The position numbers and the translations under genes were made by a program. From Methanobacteriota archaeon (lineage in GTDB: Archaea; Halobacteriota; Halobacteria; Halobacteriales; Halalkalicoccaceae): a DNA stretch of 6,666 bases. The notes below the pieces were generated by a model that was not told where the DNA came from, did not search any database, and worked only from the letters and a program-made list of their open reading frames with translations. Below, piece by piece: positions 1-4,775 of this stretch; the stretch's first letter is position 1, and the number at the start of each line of letters is the position of its first letter. The stretch lies in contig JADFQH010000001.1 of assembly GCA_022561895.1 (NCBI GenBank), positions 36,679-43,344 on the forward strand, given 5' to 3'.

Positions 1-8
1 GTCTGAAA

Positions 9-245
9 GTGGGGTTTAGTTTTCAACTGCTGTTTGAGAGTTTGGTATCGGTGGGTTTCTTGATTTGGCTTGGGTCGCTGATTTTCGACATCATCGAGCG
101 CACAGGGATAGATTTTGCGGGCATCCCGATCGAAGAACACGGCTTTATTATCGTAGTTCCCTCGCTCGTACTCGGGTTTCACGAGACGATTCACGAGGTG
201 TCGAATGCGGAATCGGAAGTCGACTCCGCGTCGGAATCAGCGTGA
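9..245 (+). CDS. Small putative membrane protein, possibly 5'-truncated by window edge
   Basis: A 78-codon frame starts at GTG (9) and ends at TGA (243-245). The frame is still open to the left edge, so the real start may lie outside the window. I do not recognise the family. Residues about 6-29 are strongly hydrophobic (LLFESLVSVGFLIWLGSLIF) and look like a membrane segment. Residues 45-57 are a second, shorter hydrophobic stretch. The tail (64-78) is Ser/Glu/Asp-rich and hydrophilic. Codon use in the first 130 bases is noticeably more A/T-rich (ttt, agt, ttg, att, ata) than in the genes to the right, which may mean transfer or relaxed selection. The last 55 bases overlap, on the opposite strand, the tail of a likely universal-stress-protein remnant, so the C-terminal 18 residues may be fortuitous read-through. 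Being a real gene is plausible but not certain. Confidence 0.45.
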   Translation: MGFSFQLLFESLVSVGFLIWLGSLIFDIIERTGIDFAGIPIEEHGFIIVVPSLVLGFHETIHEVSNAESEVDSASESA

Positions 246-331
246 TCCTTCCGAACCACCAACACGGGACAGGAGACCGATTTGAGCAGGCGTTCTGGAC
301 GATCCCCGTGGATTCGTTCTGAGTTCGGATT
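191..331 (-). pseudogene. Remnant of a universal stress protein (UspA-like) C-terminus
   Basis: On the minus strand, the frame ending at the TGA at 191-193 encodes GDRPERLLKSVSCPVLVVRK followed by an acidic Ser/Asp/Glu tail. This matches the typical last strand of Usp domains, G-S-v-x-E-R-l-L-x-x-x-x-C/x-P-V-L-V-V-R. The same frame upstream of about 331 has no recognisable Usp sequence: no nucleotide-binding Gly-rich loop and no beta-1 strand. It runs into the zinc-ribbon gene's DNA. I therefore infer a truncated or frameshifted remnant of a gene that would normally be about 140-150 residues. The left boundary is the visible stop; the right boundary is approximate. A Usp would be a soluble cytoplasmic stress protein, often ATP-binding, but this stub cannot fold as one. 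A chance resemblance over about 20 residues remains possible. Confidence 0.5.
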
Positions 332-395
332 CCGTCTCGACGCGAACCTTGGGAGCCATAGTTCGGATCGGAGTGTCGATGCTATAACCTGTTGG

Positions 396-689
396 TTAGC
401 CGAGTCGCGCACCACAGTCGAGACAGGTCTGCATGCCTGCGGCGTTGATGGTTCCACAGTCGGGACAGCGAACCGCTCCGGGTCTACCGGTGACCTCATC
501 GACAAAGCCCGCAAGCGAATGGGACCGCTCAACACTGCGGAGTTCGTCTTCCGTCATGAGTCGGTAGATCAAATCGTCGTCGCGCATCCGTTCGAGCAGG
601 CGCACCAAGCCGAGAAACATGAGCGTCGGCGTGAGGACGACGAAGACCGCGACCGCGAGCCGAAAGAGCAGTCCGGGGTCGAGGAGCAT
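396..689 (-). CDS. Membrane-anchored zinc-ribbon protein
   Basis: A 97-residue protein starts at ATG (complement of 687-689) and ends at TAA (complement of 396-398). Residues 7-33 form one hydrophobic membrane segment (LLFRLAVAVFVVLTPTLMFL). A charged cytoplasmic linker (34-70) follows, then a C-terminal zinc ribbon with paired cysteines C75-x2-C78 and C89-x2-C92 in the form CPDCGT...CLDCGARL. The arrangement of membrane helix, linker and rubredoxin-like knuckle pair at the extreme C-terminus occurs in many short haloarchaeal proteins of unknown role. The ribbon presumably binds one Zn2+ and mediates protein contact; no enzymatic motif is seen. No clear Shine-Dalgarno or strong TATA box precedes the ATG. 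The gene is divergent from the coiled-coil membrane gene at 900, with about 210 bases between them. It is probably real and complete. Confidence 0.8.
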   Translation of the reverse strand: MLLDPGLLFRLAVAVFVVLTPTLMFLGLVRLLERMRDDDLIYRLMTEDELRSVERSHSLAGFVDEVTGRPGAVRCPDCGTINAAGMQTCLDCGARLG

Positions 690-899
690 GCAGTAGCGTA
701 GGGTCGCAGGGAGTAAGCGATGTCGGCGCTCGTCGCCGGTATTCGAGCGGTGTTCCGAATCGCTGCGCTCGTCTTACCGCTCCGATGGCGTATTCACGCG
801 GCGCACAGCCGACAGTGTATTATCGGGTAACGAGTTATCTCGCTGCATGAACGAGTTCCGTCGACGTTCCGAAATCGACCCACGAAAGGATGCGTGGCG
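690..899. other. Divergent intergenic region with small hairpins
   Basis: This spacer lies between two divergent genes and should carry both promoters. A weak TATA-like stretch (tgtattatc, around 813-821) could serve the rightward gene. No convincing box was found for the leftward one. Two short perfect inverted repeats are visible: CGGCG/CGCCG at 724-728 and 734-738, and CGAGCG/CGCTCG at 744-749 and 766-771. The second is flanked by CGGTA/TACCG (737-741 and 775-779). Just before the right-hand gene is GAAAGGA (884-890), a weak purine-rich ribosome site. No ORF with coding character is seen here. Confidence 0.4.
737..779. repeat. Inverted repeat (interrupted 11-bp stem) between divergent genes
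   Basis: CGGTA (737-741) plus CGAGCG (744-749) can pair with CGCTCG (766-771) plus TACCG (775-779). They are separated by small internal loops (tt / tct) and a 16-base loop. The position between divergent genes would suit an operator or a 5' structure. The CGCTCG element resembles the cores of the hairpins downstream of tRNA-Val at 1306-1581. Confidence 0.4.
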
Positions 900-1298
900 A
901 TGAATCCGCAACAAGTCGACGCACTGGTCGATTTCGCCTACGGCGTCCTGATCTTCGTCTCGGTCGTACTCATCACGTTCGTCGGGACGGAGATCGGAGC
1001 GGCGTTCGGCTTCGGCGTGCTTGCGTCTTACATCATTCACGTCGTCTGGAAGATGGCGCGGTACGATCCCGAATGGATGACCCAAGAGGTCACCGAAGAA
1101 GTCACCGAGACCGTCGAACGAACACTCGAGAGTCAGCTCGATGAGATCGAGGGTCAACTCAGGGAGGTCAACGAACGGATCGACCGCCGACCGAAAAGCG
1201 CGGAGTTCGAGGAGAAGATCGAGGAAGAGGTCGCCGAGAAAGTCGGGGAGGAAACCCGCGAGCAAAGCGGGGACTCCCCCGCTGAGGCGGGGAGGTAA
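900..1298 (+). CDS. Membrane-anchored coiled-coil protein
   Basis: Starting at ATG 900, this is a 132-residue protein ending at TAA (1296-1298). A GTG at 894 would add two residues. ATG 900 is preferred because GGA at 888-890 then sits 9 nt upstream. Residues about 12-29 and 32-50 are two adjacent hydrophobic segments (a membrane hairpin, with Gly-rich FVGTEIGAAFGFG between or within). Residues 58-120 are a highly charged Glu/Arg/Lys heptad-like stretch (EVTEEVTETVERTLESQLDE and onward), predicted to be a long helix or coiled coil. No catalytic motif is visible. The likely role is a membrane-tethered scaffold or oligomeriser, which is inference only; I do not recognise a named family. The last nine codons (GDSPAEAGR) are encoded by a C/G-rich hairpin (1274-1294), so the natural C-terminus may have been replaced or extended. 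Confidence 0.72.
   Translation: MNPQQVDALVDFAYGVLIFVSVVLITFVGTEIGAAFGFGVLASYIIHVVWKMARYDPEWMTQEVTEEVTETVERTLESQLDEIEGQLREVNERIDRRPKSAEFEEKIEEEVAEKVGEETREQSGDSPAEAGR
1274..1294. repeat. GC-rich hairpin overlapping the 3' end of the coiled-coil gene
   Basis: Bases 1274-1282 pair with 1287-1294 to give eight base pairs with one bulged C and a TGAG loop. A competing stem, CCCGC (1255-1259) with GCGGG (1267-1271), lies just upstream. No T-run follows, so this is not a textbook terminator. It could slow transcription or protect the mRNA 3' end. The shape (C-run, short loop, G-run) also resembles the subterminal hairpins of IS200/IS605-type elements, but no tnpA or tnpB is nearby. Confidence 0.45.
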
Positions 1299-1305
1299 AC
1301 GGACC

Positions 1306-1370
1306 TGGGCGGATTTGAACCTCGCCGAGACGTTCCTGCTCGCTCCCTCTGATAGGGTTCAAACCGCCCA
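1306..1370. repeat. Hairpin 1 downstream of tRNA-Val; arms are T-arm-like
   Basis: Bases 1306-1321 (TGGGCGGATTTGAACC) pair with 1356-1370 (GGTTCAAACCGCCCA) over 15 base pairs with a single bulged A (1313). The left arm is the same sequence as the T-arm/acceptor region of tRNA-Val at 1584-1597 with one G missing. The right arm is its inverted copy. The loop (1322-1355) contains CTGCTCGCTCC. On the tRNA strand this is the hairpin furthest downstream. Confidence 0.75.
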
Positions 1371-1379
1371 ACGCTTCGA

Positions 1380-1446
1380 TTCTCCGGTACGGCGTTGCTT
1401 ACACACGCTCGCTGTCGCTCGCGGTGTTCGCGAGGGTGCCGGAGAA
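1380..1446. repeat. Hairpin 2 downstream of tRNA-Val
   Basis: TTCTCCGGTAC (1380-1390) pairs with GTGCCGGAGAA (1436-1446) over 11 pairs, one of them G-T. Inside lies a further perfect stem, CTCGCG (1418-1423) with CGCGAG (1429-1434), loop GTGTT. The loop region carries the CTCGCTGTCGCTCGCG core similar to the other hairpins. The arms are not tRNA-derived. Confidence 0.65.
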
Positions 1447-1453
1447 GTTTCAG

Positions 1454-1477
1454 TGGGTTGGGGCGGATTTGAACCGC
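1454..1477 (-). repeat. Exact 24-nt copy of the tRNA-Val 3' end (att-like direct repeat)
   Basis: Bases 1454-1477 are identical to 1576-1599, the discriminator base, 3' acceptor strand and most of the T-arm of tRNA-Val. They are in the same orientation, 122 bases apart. Identity stops at 1478 versus 1600. Duplication of a tRNA 3' end is the classical trace of tyrosine-integrase insertion (attL/attR). Here only about 98 bases lie between the copies, so any element would be lost or collapsed. Alternatively it is a relic of a tandem tRNA gene. Confidence 0.7.
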
Positions 1478-1514
1478 GAGGACTTCGCTCCGCTCGTCCT
1501 CTGGGCTCAAATCC
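1465..1514. repeat. Hairpin 3 downstream of tRNA-Val; one arm is the tRNA 3'-end copy
   Basis: GGATTTGAACC (1465-1475) pairs with GGCTCAAATCC (1504-1514), 10 of 11 positions. After a 2x2 mismatch, GAGGAC (1478-1483) pairs perfectly with GTCCTC (1496-1501), leaving the loop TTCGCTCCGCTC. The left arm is the copied tRNA T-arm and the right arm is its inverted version. This is the longest near-continuous stem of the series (16 pairs). Confidence 0.75.
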
Positions 1515-1519
1515 TTCGG

Positions 1520-1581
1520 AACCATTTCGCCAGCACAGGCTCCTCACTCCGTTCGTCGCTTTGTGCTGGCAGAAATGGGTT
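1520..1581. repeat. Hairpin 4, overlapping the 3' end of tRNA-Val
   Basis: AACCATTTCGCCAGCACA (1520-1537) pairs with 1562-1581 over 18 base pairs with two single-base bulges (1571 and 1579). The loop (1538-1561) contains CTCACTCCGTTCGTCG. The right arm includes the last six bases of the tRNA acceptor strand (1576-1581). On the tRNA strand the precursor's 3' trailer would therefore fold into this hairpin in competition with the acceptor stem. It could affect 3' processing or stop transcription. Confidence 0.75.
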
Positions 1582-1650
1582 GGGGCGGATTTGAACCGCC
1601 GACTTCCTCCGTGTGAAGGAGGTATCATAGCCGGACTAGATCACCAACCC
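1576..1650 (-). tRNA. tRNA-Val (anticodon CAC)
   Basis: On the minus strand, bases 1650 to 1576 fold as a 75-nt cloverleaf. The acceptor stem is GGGTTGG/CCAACCC, and the discriminator base is A (1576). The anticodon stem is CCTCC/GGAGG with loop TTCACAC, giving anticodon CAC (reads GUG valine codons). The T-stem is GGCGG/CCGCC with loop TTCAAAT. The D-arm holds the usual GG (CCGGC). CCA is not encoded, as expected in haloarchaea. No intron is seen. Expression is probably from the TATA-like box at 1677-1682. The region immediately downstream is occupied by the hairpin series at 1306-1581, the nearest of which overlaps the acceptor end. Confidence 0.95.
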
Positions 1651-1676
1651 GCACCCGGTAGTTCCCGCGGATCGAA

Positions 1677-1682
1677 CTTAAG
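1677..1682 (-). promoter_or_regulatory. Probable TATA box of tRNA-Val
   Basis: CTTAAG lies 27-32 nt upstream of the tRNA 5' end on the minus strand, within a short A/T-rich patch (AATCCTTAAGTTCG). Archaeal tRNA genes use upstream TATA/BRE promoters, and both spacing and composition fit. The start of transcription would then be very close to the mature 5' end. Confidence 0.5.
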
Positions 1683-1726
1683 GATTCTGTCTCCCTCGGA
1701 AGAATCACTCGCCGTGACACAACAGG

Positions 1727-1754
1727 TTTAGCCCCCGGCCCGGTATCACGGGCC
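1727..1754 (+). promoter_or_regulatory. TATA-like box and inverted-repeat operator candidate for the amidohydrolase gene
   Basis: TTTAG at 1727-1731 is a TATA-like element 25-29 nt before the A of ATG at 1756. Between it and the predicted transcript start lies a perfect inverted repeat, GGCCCG (1737-1742) with CGGGCC (1749-1754), spacer GTATCA. A dyad placed between the TATA box and the start site is where archaeal repressors typically bind, so control by purine or nitrogen supply is conceivable. No regulator gene is in view. Confidence 0.45.
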
Positions 1755-1755
1755 A

Positions 1756-1791
1756 ATGAAGACGTGCTCGACGGCAGTGATGGATGGATGA
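1756..1791 (+). CDS. Candidate 11-codon leaderless leader ORF (MKTCSTAVMDG)
   Basis: ATG 1756 opens an 11-codon frame whose TGA (1789-1791) overlaps the ATG of the amidohydrolase (1788-1790) as ATGA. It lies 25 nt downstream of a TATA-like TTTAG, the spacing of a leaderless haloarchaeal start. If translated, terminating ribosomes could restart at 1788, which has no obvious Shine-Dalgarno of its own. There is no composition or homology evidence beyond position; it may be chance. Confidence 0.3.
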   Translation: MKTCSTAVMDG

Positions 1792-3497
1792 ACGAACTCC
1801 AACCGGTCGCGCTCGGAACGCAGCCTGCGGATCTCGTCATCATGGACGGCCGCGTTCTCATCCCCGAGATCGGCGAGTTTCAATCGCGCGACGTGGCGGT
1901 CGTGAACAACCGCATCGCGGCGCTTCCCACGAATGGTGACGCGGTAGTTGGTCCCGACACGGAGGTAATCCACGTGGACGGACACGCCGTCGTACCGGGA
2001 TTCATCGACGCACACAGCCACCTCGACATTCATCAGTGCTACGAGCTCGCGTATCACTACTCGCTCGAAGGCGGGACCACGACCGTGATCTCCGAGTGTG
2101 CTTCGTTCGGTATGCTCGGACCCGAGGGGATCGAGGAGTTCCTCGCGGCTACGTCCTATCTTCCCGTCACCGTTCGAGTAACGGCTCCGCCGACGACGCT
2201 CTTCGATACGTTCGAACCCAAAGAGGCGACCGAGGAGCAAGCATCGGAACTGATCGCCCTCCTCGATGACGACCGGATCGTCGGCGTCGGCGAGACCGAC
2301 TGGATCCACGCGGTCGGTCGGGAGACGCCCGCAGAAGCGCTCTACGAACGCGCACACGAACTCGGAAAACCGGTAACCGGCCACGCCGCCGGCTGTCGAG
2401 GCGAGAAACTCGCGGCGTTTGCCTCGATCATCGACAACGACCACGAGGCGATCAGCGCCGAAGGAGCTGTCGAGCGCGCAGAGAACGGAGTCCACGTCGT
2501 CGGGCGATCCGGATCGGTTCGCGACGATATCGAGGCGCTCGCTGACGCCACGGACAGGATCGACCCCGCCGAATGCTCGCTTTCGACCGATGGCGTCTGG
2601 CCGCGCGATCTGGCCGACGGACATATGAACCGGGTGGTCCACCGTGCGATCGAGGCGGGTATCCCGCCGACCGAAGCGATCCGGATGGCGACGCTGAGTC
2701 CCGCCCGCCACTTCGGGCTGTCCGATAGGGGGTCGCTCGCACCGGGGAACGTCGCCGACGTGGTCGTCCTCTCGGATCTCGAAGACGTACGAGTCGAGAC
2801 GGTCGTAAGCGGCGGGGAGATCGTCGTTCGAAACGGTTCGGCCACTGTTGGCCCGCGAAACCGAGAGTACCCGGAGCTGTTCTACGATTCGGTCTCCCTC
2901 GATCCCGATTCCGAGACGTTCTCCGTTCGCGCTTTCGACGAACCGGCTCGCGCGATCACGCTCGAAAGCGGGCTACTGACCGGCGAAACACGCGTCTCGC
3001 CACCGGTTGAAAACGGCGAGTTCCGCGCCGATTCCGGGAGCGATATCCTCAAGGCCACGCTCATCGACCGGCGACCCGACCACAACAGCGCGTTCACCGG
3101 ATTCCTTACTGGCTTCGGTCTCGATTCGGGCGCGGTGGCCGGCTCGATCACGTGGGAGCGCCCCGGCGTGGTCGTCGTCGGCGCGGACGAGACCGCGATG
3201 GAGCGTGCCGCCGCGCGCGTCGAGGAGATGGGCGGGGGCTGGGCGGTCGCCGCCGAGGAAGTGGTCGCCGAACTCCCGCTCAGAGTGGGCGGGGTCTGCT
3301 CGGATCTCGATGTCGAGCAGACAGCAACCTTACTCGGTACTATCGAAAGCGCGCTCCGGAGCCGTGGTGTCGGTGTCGAGAACCCGTTACTCGCCCTCCA
3401 AACGCTCTCGTTTCCGGGTGTCCCCTCACTCAAACTCTCGTTTTCGGGGTATGCGGACGTGTTGAGTCGCGAGATCGTGGGAGTGAGTCCTGAGTAG
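1788..3497 (+). CDS. Amidohydrolase of the adenine deaminase family
   Basis: This gene encodes 569 residues from ATG 1788 to TAG 3495-3497; a GTG at 1764 in the same frame would add eight. The length matches adenine deaminases (about 570-600). Adenine deaminase converts adenine to hypoxanthine and ammonia in purine salvage, in the cytoplasm, with a two-metal (Fe/Mn) centre. Visible elements are: an N-terminal beta-sandwich part (VIMDGRVL, then HAVVPGFIDAHSHLD) with H76 and H78 as the HxH pair; the GGTTTVISE strand; E169 in GVGETDW as the bridging acid; H199 in VTGHAAG; H219 in NDHEA; and D268 in LSTDG. The amidohydrolase return strand is SLAPGNVADVVVLSDL. A C-terminal domain (about 385-560) follows, like the adenine deaminase C-terminal domain (FPGVPSLKLSFSGYADV). 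The metal set looks complete, so activity is expected. HLDIH replaces the HIES of the bacterial enzyme, so the substrate could differ (a related purine or another cyclic amidine). It is transcribed away from tRNA-Val. Confidence 0.85.
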   Translation: MNELQPVALGTQPADLVIMDGRVLIPEIGEFQSRDVAVVNNRIAALPTNGDAVVGPDTEVIHVDGHAVVPGFIDAHSHLDIHQCYELAYHYSLEGGTTTVISECASFGMLGPEGIEEFLAATSYLPVTVRVTAPPTTLFDTFEPKEATEEQASELIALLDDDRIVGVGETDWIHAVGRETPAEALYERAHELGKPVTGHAAGCRGEKLAAFASIIDNDHEAISAEGAVERAENGVHVVGRSGSVRDDIEALADATDRIDPAECSLSTDGVWPRDLADGHMNRVVHRAIEAGIPPTEAIRMATLSPARHFGLSDRGSLAPGNVADVVVLSDLEDVRVETVVSGGEIVVRNGSATVGPRNREYPELFYDSVSLDPDSETFSVRAFDEPARAITLESGLLTGETRVSPPVENGEFRADSGSDILKATLIDRRPDHNSAFTGFLTGFGLDSGAVAGSITWERPGVVVVGADETAMERAAARVEEMGGGWAVAAEEVVAELPLRVGGVCSDLDVEQTATLLGTIESALRSRGVGVENPLLALQTLSFPGVPSLKLSFSGYADVLSREIVGVSPE

Positions 3498-4706
3498 CTA
3501 CTTGACCTCACCGAACGGACCGAAGACGCGACCATCAGGGTCGAAATCGGTGATCAACGCACTCACTAGATTCGCCGTTGTGTCGACCGTGCTATCGGAG
3601 AGTTCGGACCACGGCTCGATGAACTCCCAGAGTCGCACCGTCTCCTCGTTGACGGTCATGACATCCGAATCCACGTACTGGACACCGAGATCGAGCAGCG
3701 GATCCTCACCCCTGTCGGCTGCTGCGATGTAGCCGCCGACGTTGCCGAAGTTCTCGGGAGCCGCTGGCGGATCGTCGACTGCCCGGACGGCGAACTCTCG
3801 TCCGTTAATTGAGACCGTCGCGGAGTCGAGTTCGAGGTTCGTAAGTGGATTGTTGACTGCTTCGTTTGCGACGACCACGTCCCAGTCACTGCTGTTCGTC
3901 ACTTTCGAGTCCACTACGACGTTGTCGGTTGCGGTATCATCGATATCGATCCCGGCGACCACGAGCTCGATATCTTCTGCCTCCTCGGTCGGTTGGGCTT
4001 CGGGGTCACTCTCCGGTTCGAGTTCCTCGTCCGCAACTGTATTCGAAATCATCGCATCGCAGACCGTATTGCGATCAGCGCGGCTGATCGCCAGTCCGAA
4101 CAGGCTGTGAGTGTCAGCGGTTAGTCGCACAACGGTCGAATCGGTCACCTGCAACAACGAGACGCCGCCGATTCCGTCCGTGACCGTCGCGTCGGCAATC
4201 GTTACGTCGCTCGCATCGAAGGCGCCGATCCCGATCTCGTTGCCGTCGGCGGTGACGTTTCGTAGCTCGCTGCTCGAAACGTTGAGGTATGCGAACCCTG
4301 CTTCCCAACCGACGCTCGTGACGTTCTCAACAACGATGTTCGACTGTGGGACCGCCGGATCGACGGTCACAGCGAGCTGTCCGAGTTCGCGTTCGTTGGG
4401 ATTGGTGAGGGTGTGACCGGCCCCATCGAAGTGAACGTTGTCAGTAAGAATCTCGATGCAGGCCTGAACTTCACCGAGTCCATCGCCGAAGTCGAGCTCC
4501 GTCGTGAAACTGTCCGCAAGGTCCTGTGTGAGACGGTAGGTCCCGGGTTCGGTGATCGTCGTACACGAGTCGATACGGGTTACGTCCTCGGCGGCCGCCG
4601 ACCCGACGCCAACCGAGAGAGCGGCTCCCGCTCCAAGCGCAGCAAGGAACGGTCGTCGTCCGATACTGCCGGTTGTCCATCCGCCGCTAGTTGTCTTGTT
4701 TGGCAT
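3498..4706 (-). CDS. Tat-exported right-handed parallel beta-helix protein
   Basis: A 402-residue protein runs from ATG (complement of 4704-4706) to TAG (complement of 3498-3500). The N-terminus is a twin-arginine signal (GRRPFLAALGAGAALSVGVG) with R17 and R18. Probable cleavage follows SAAA at about residue 39, giving a secreted protein without a lipobox Cys. Residues about 48-100 (SCTTITEPGTYRLTQDL...CIEI...VHFDGAGHTL) match the entry region of NosD/PbH1-type beta-helices. Residues 120-300 contain repeated short strands with V/I-x-D/N rungs (NIVVENVTSVGWEAGFAYLN, VTIADATVTDG, DNVVVDSKVT). A very acidic insert, about 224-247 (EELEPESDPEAQPTEEAED), interrupts the helix and is probably a surface loop. 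Three cysteines (48, 83, 216) are present. No catalytic residues of lyases are evident. The function is likely surface or carbohydrate-associated and is unknown. Its stop codon directly abuts the stop of the amidohydrolase. Confidence 0.82.
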   Translation of the reverse strand: MPNKTTSGGWTTGSIGRRPFLAALGAGAALSVGVGSAAAEDVTRIDSCTTITEPGTYRLTQDLADSFTTELDFGDGLGEVQACIEILTDNVHFDGAGHTLTNPNERELGQLAVTVDPAVPQSNIVVENVTSVGWEAGFAYLNVSSSELRNVTADGNEIGIGAFDASDVTIADATVTDGIGGVSLLQVTDSTVVRLTADTHSLFGLAISRADRNTVCDAMISNTVADEELEPESDPEAQPTEEAEDIELVVAGIDIDDTATDNVVVDSKVTNSSDWDVVVANEAVNNPLTNLELDSATVSINGREFAVRAVDDPPAAPENFGNVGGYIAAADRGEDPLLDLGVQYVDSDVMTVNEETVRLWEFIEPWSELSDSTVDTTANLVSALITDFDPDGRVFGPFGEVK

Positions 4707-4730
4707 TCAACGATAGTTTCAACGAGAGAT

Positions 4731-4738
4731 TATTTATA
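4731..4738 (-). promoter_or_regulatory. TATA box of the beta-helix gene (leaderless promoter)
   Basis: TATAAATA on the minus strand lies 25-32 nt upstream of the ATG (4706). This is the canonical haloarchaeal distance for a transcript that begins at or next to the start codon. No Shine-Dalgarno precedes the ATG, which agrees with a leaderless mRNA. Confidence 0.8.
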
Positions 4739-4765
4739 TTCTATCTAACTAATGATTATAGAACG

Positions 4766-4775
4766 AATAGCTATT
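4766..4775. promoter_or_regulatory. Perfect palindrome AATAGCTATT upstream of the TATA box
   Basis: The 10-bp palindrome is centred about 36 bp upstream of the centre of the beta-helix TATA box, where archaeal activators often bind. It may be an operator half or pair; it could also be chance in A/T-rich DNA. Confidence 0.3.

Noticed and set aside
774..1265. 163-codon minus-strand frame opposite the coiled-coil gene
   Set aside because: Mirror of the acidic coiled-coil codons, giving low-complexity Leu/Asp/Phe-rich sequence with no domain.
1300..1660. CRISPR-like array
   Set aside because: The repeated units are unequal in length, occur in both orientations and derive from tRNA sequence; no regular spacer pattern and no cas genes.
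1141..1731. 196-codon plus-strand frame across the hairpin block and tRNA
   Set aside because: It reads through tRNA-Val and the inverted repeats; residues such as GGFEPRG and ADLNRR are translations of the T-arm copies. It overlaps the coiled-coil gene out of frame.
1746..2711. 321-codon minus-strand frame opposite the amidohydrolase
   Set aside because: Typical antisense shadow in G/C-rich DNA; the plus strand has full family motifs and the antisense product has no recognisable domain.
2882..3535. 217-codon minus-strand frame
   Set aside because: Ser/Arg/Thr-rich shadow of the amidohydrolase C-terminal domain; crosses its stop codon into the next gene.
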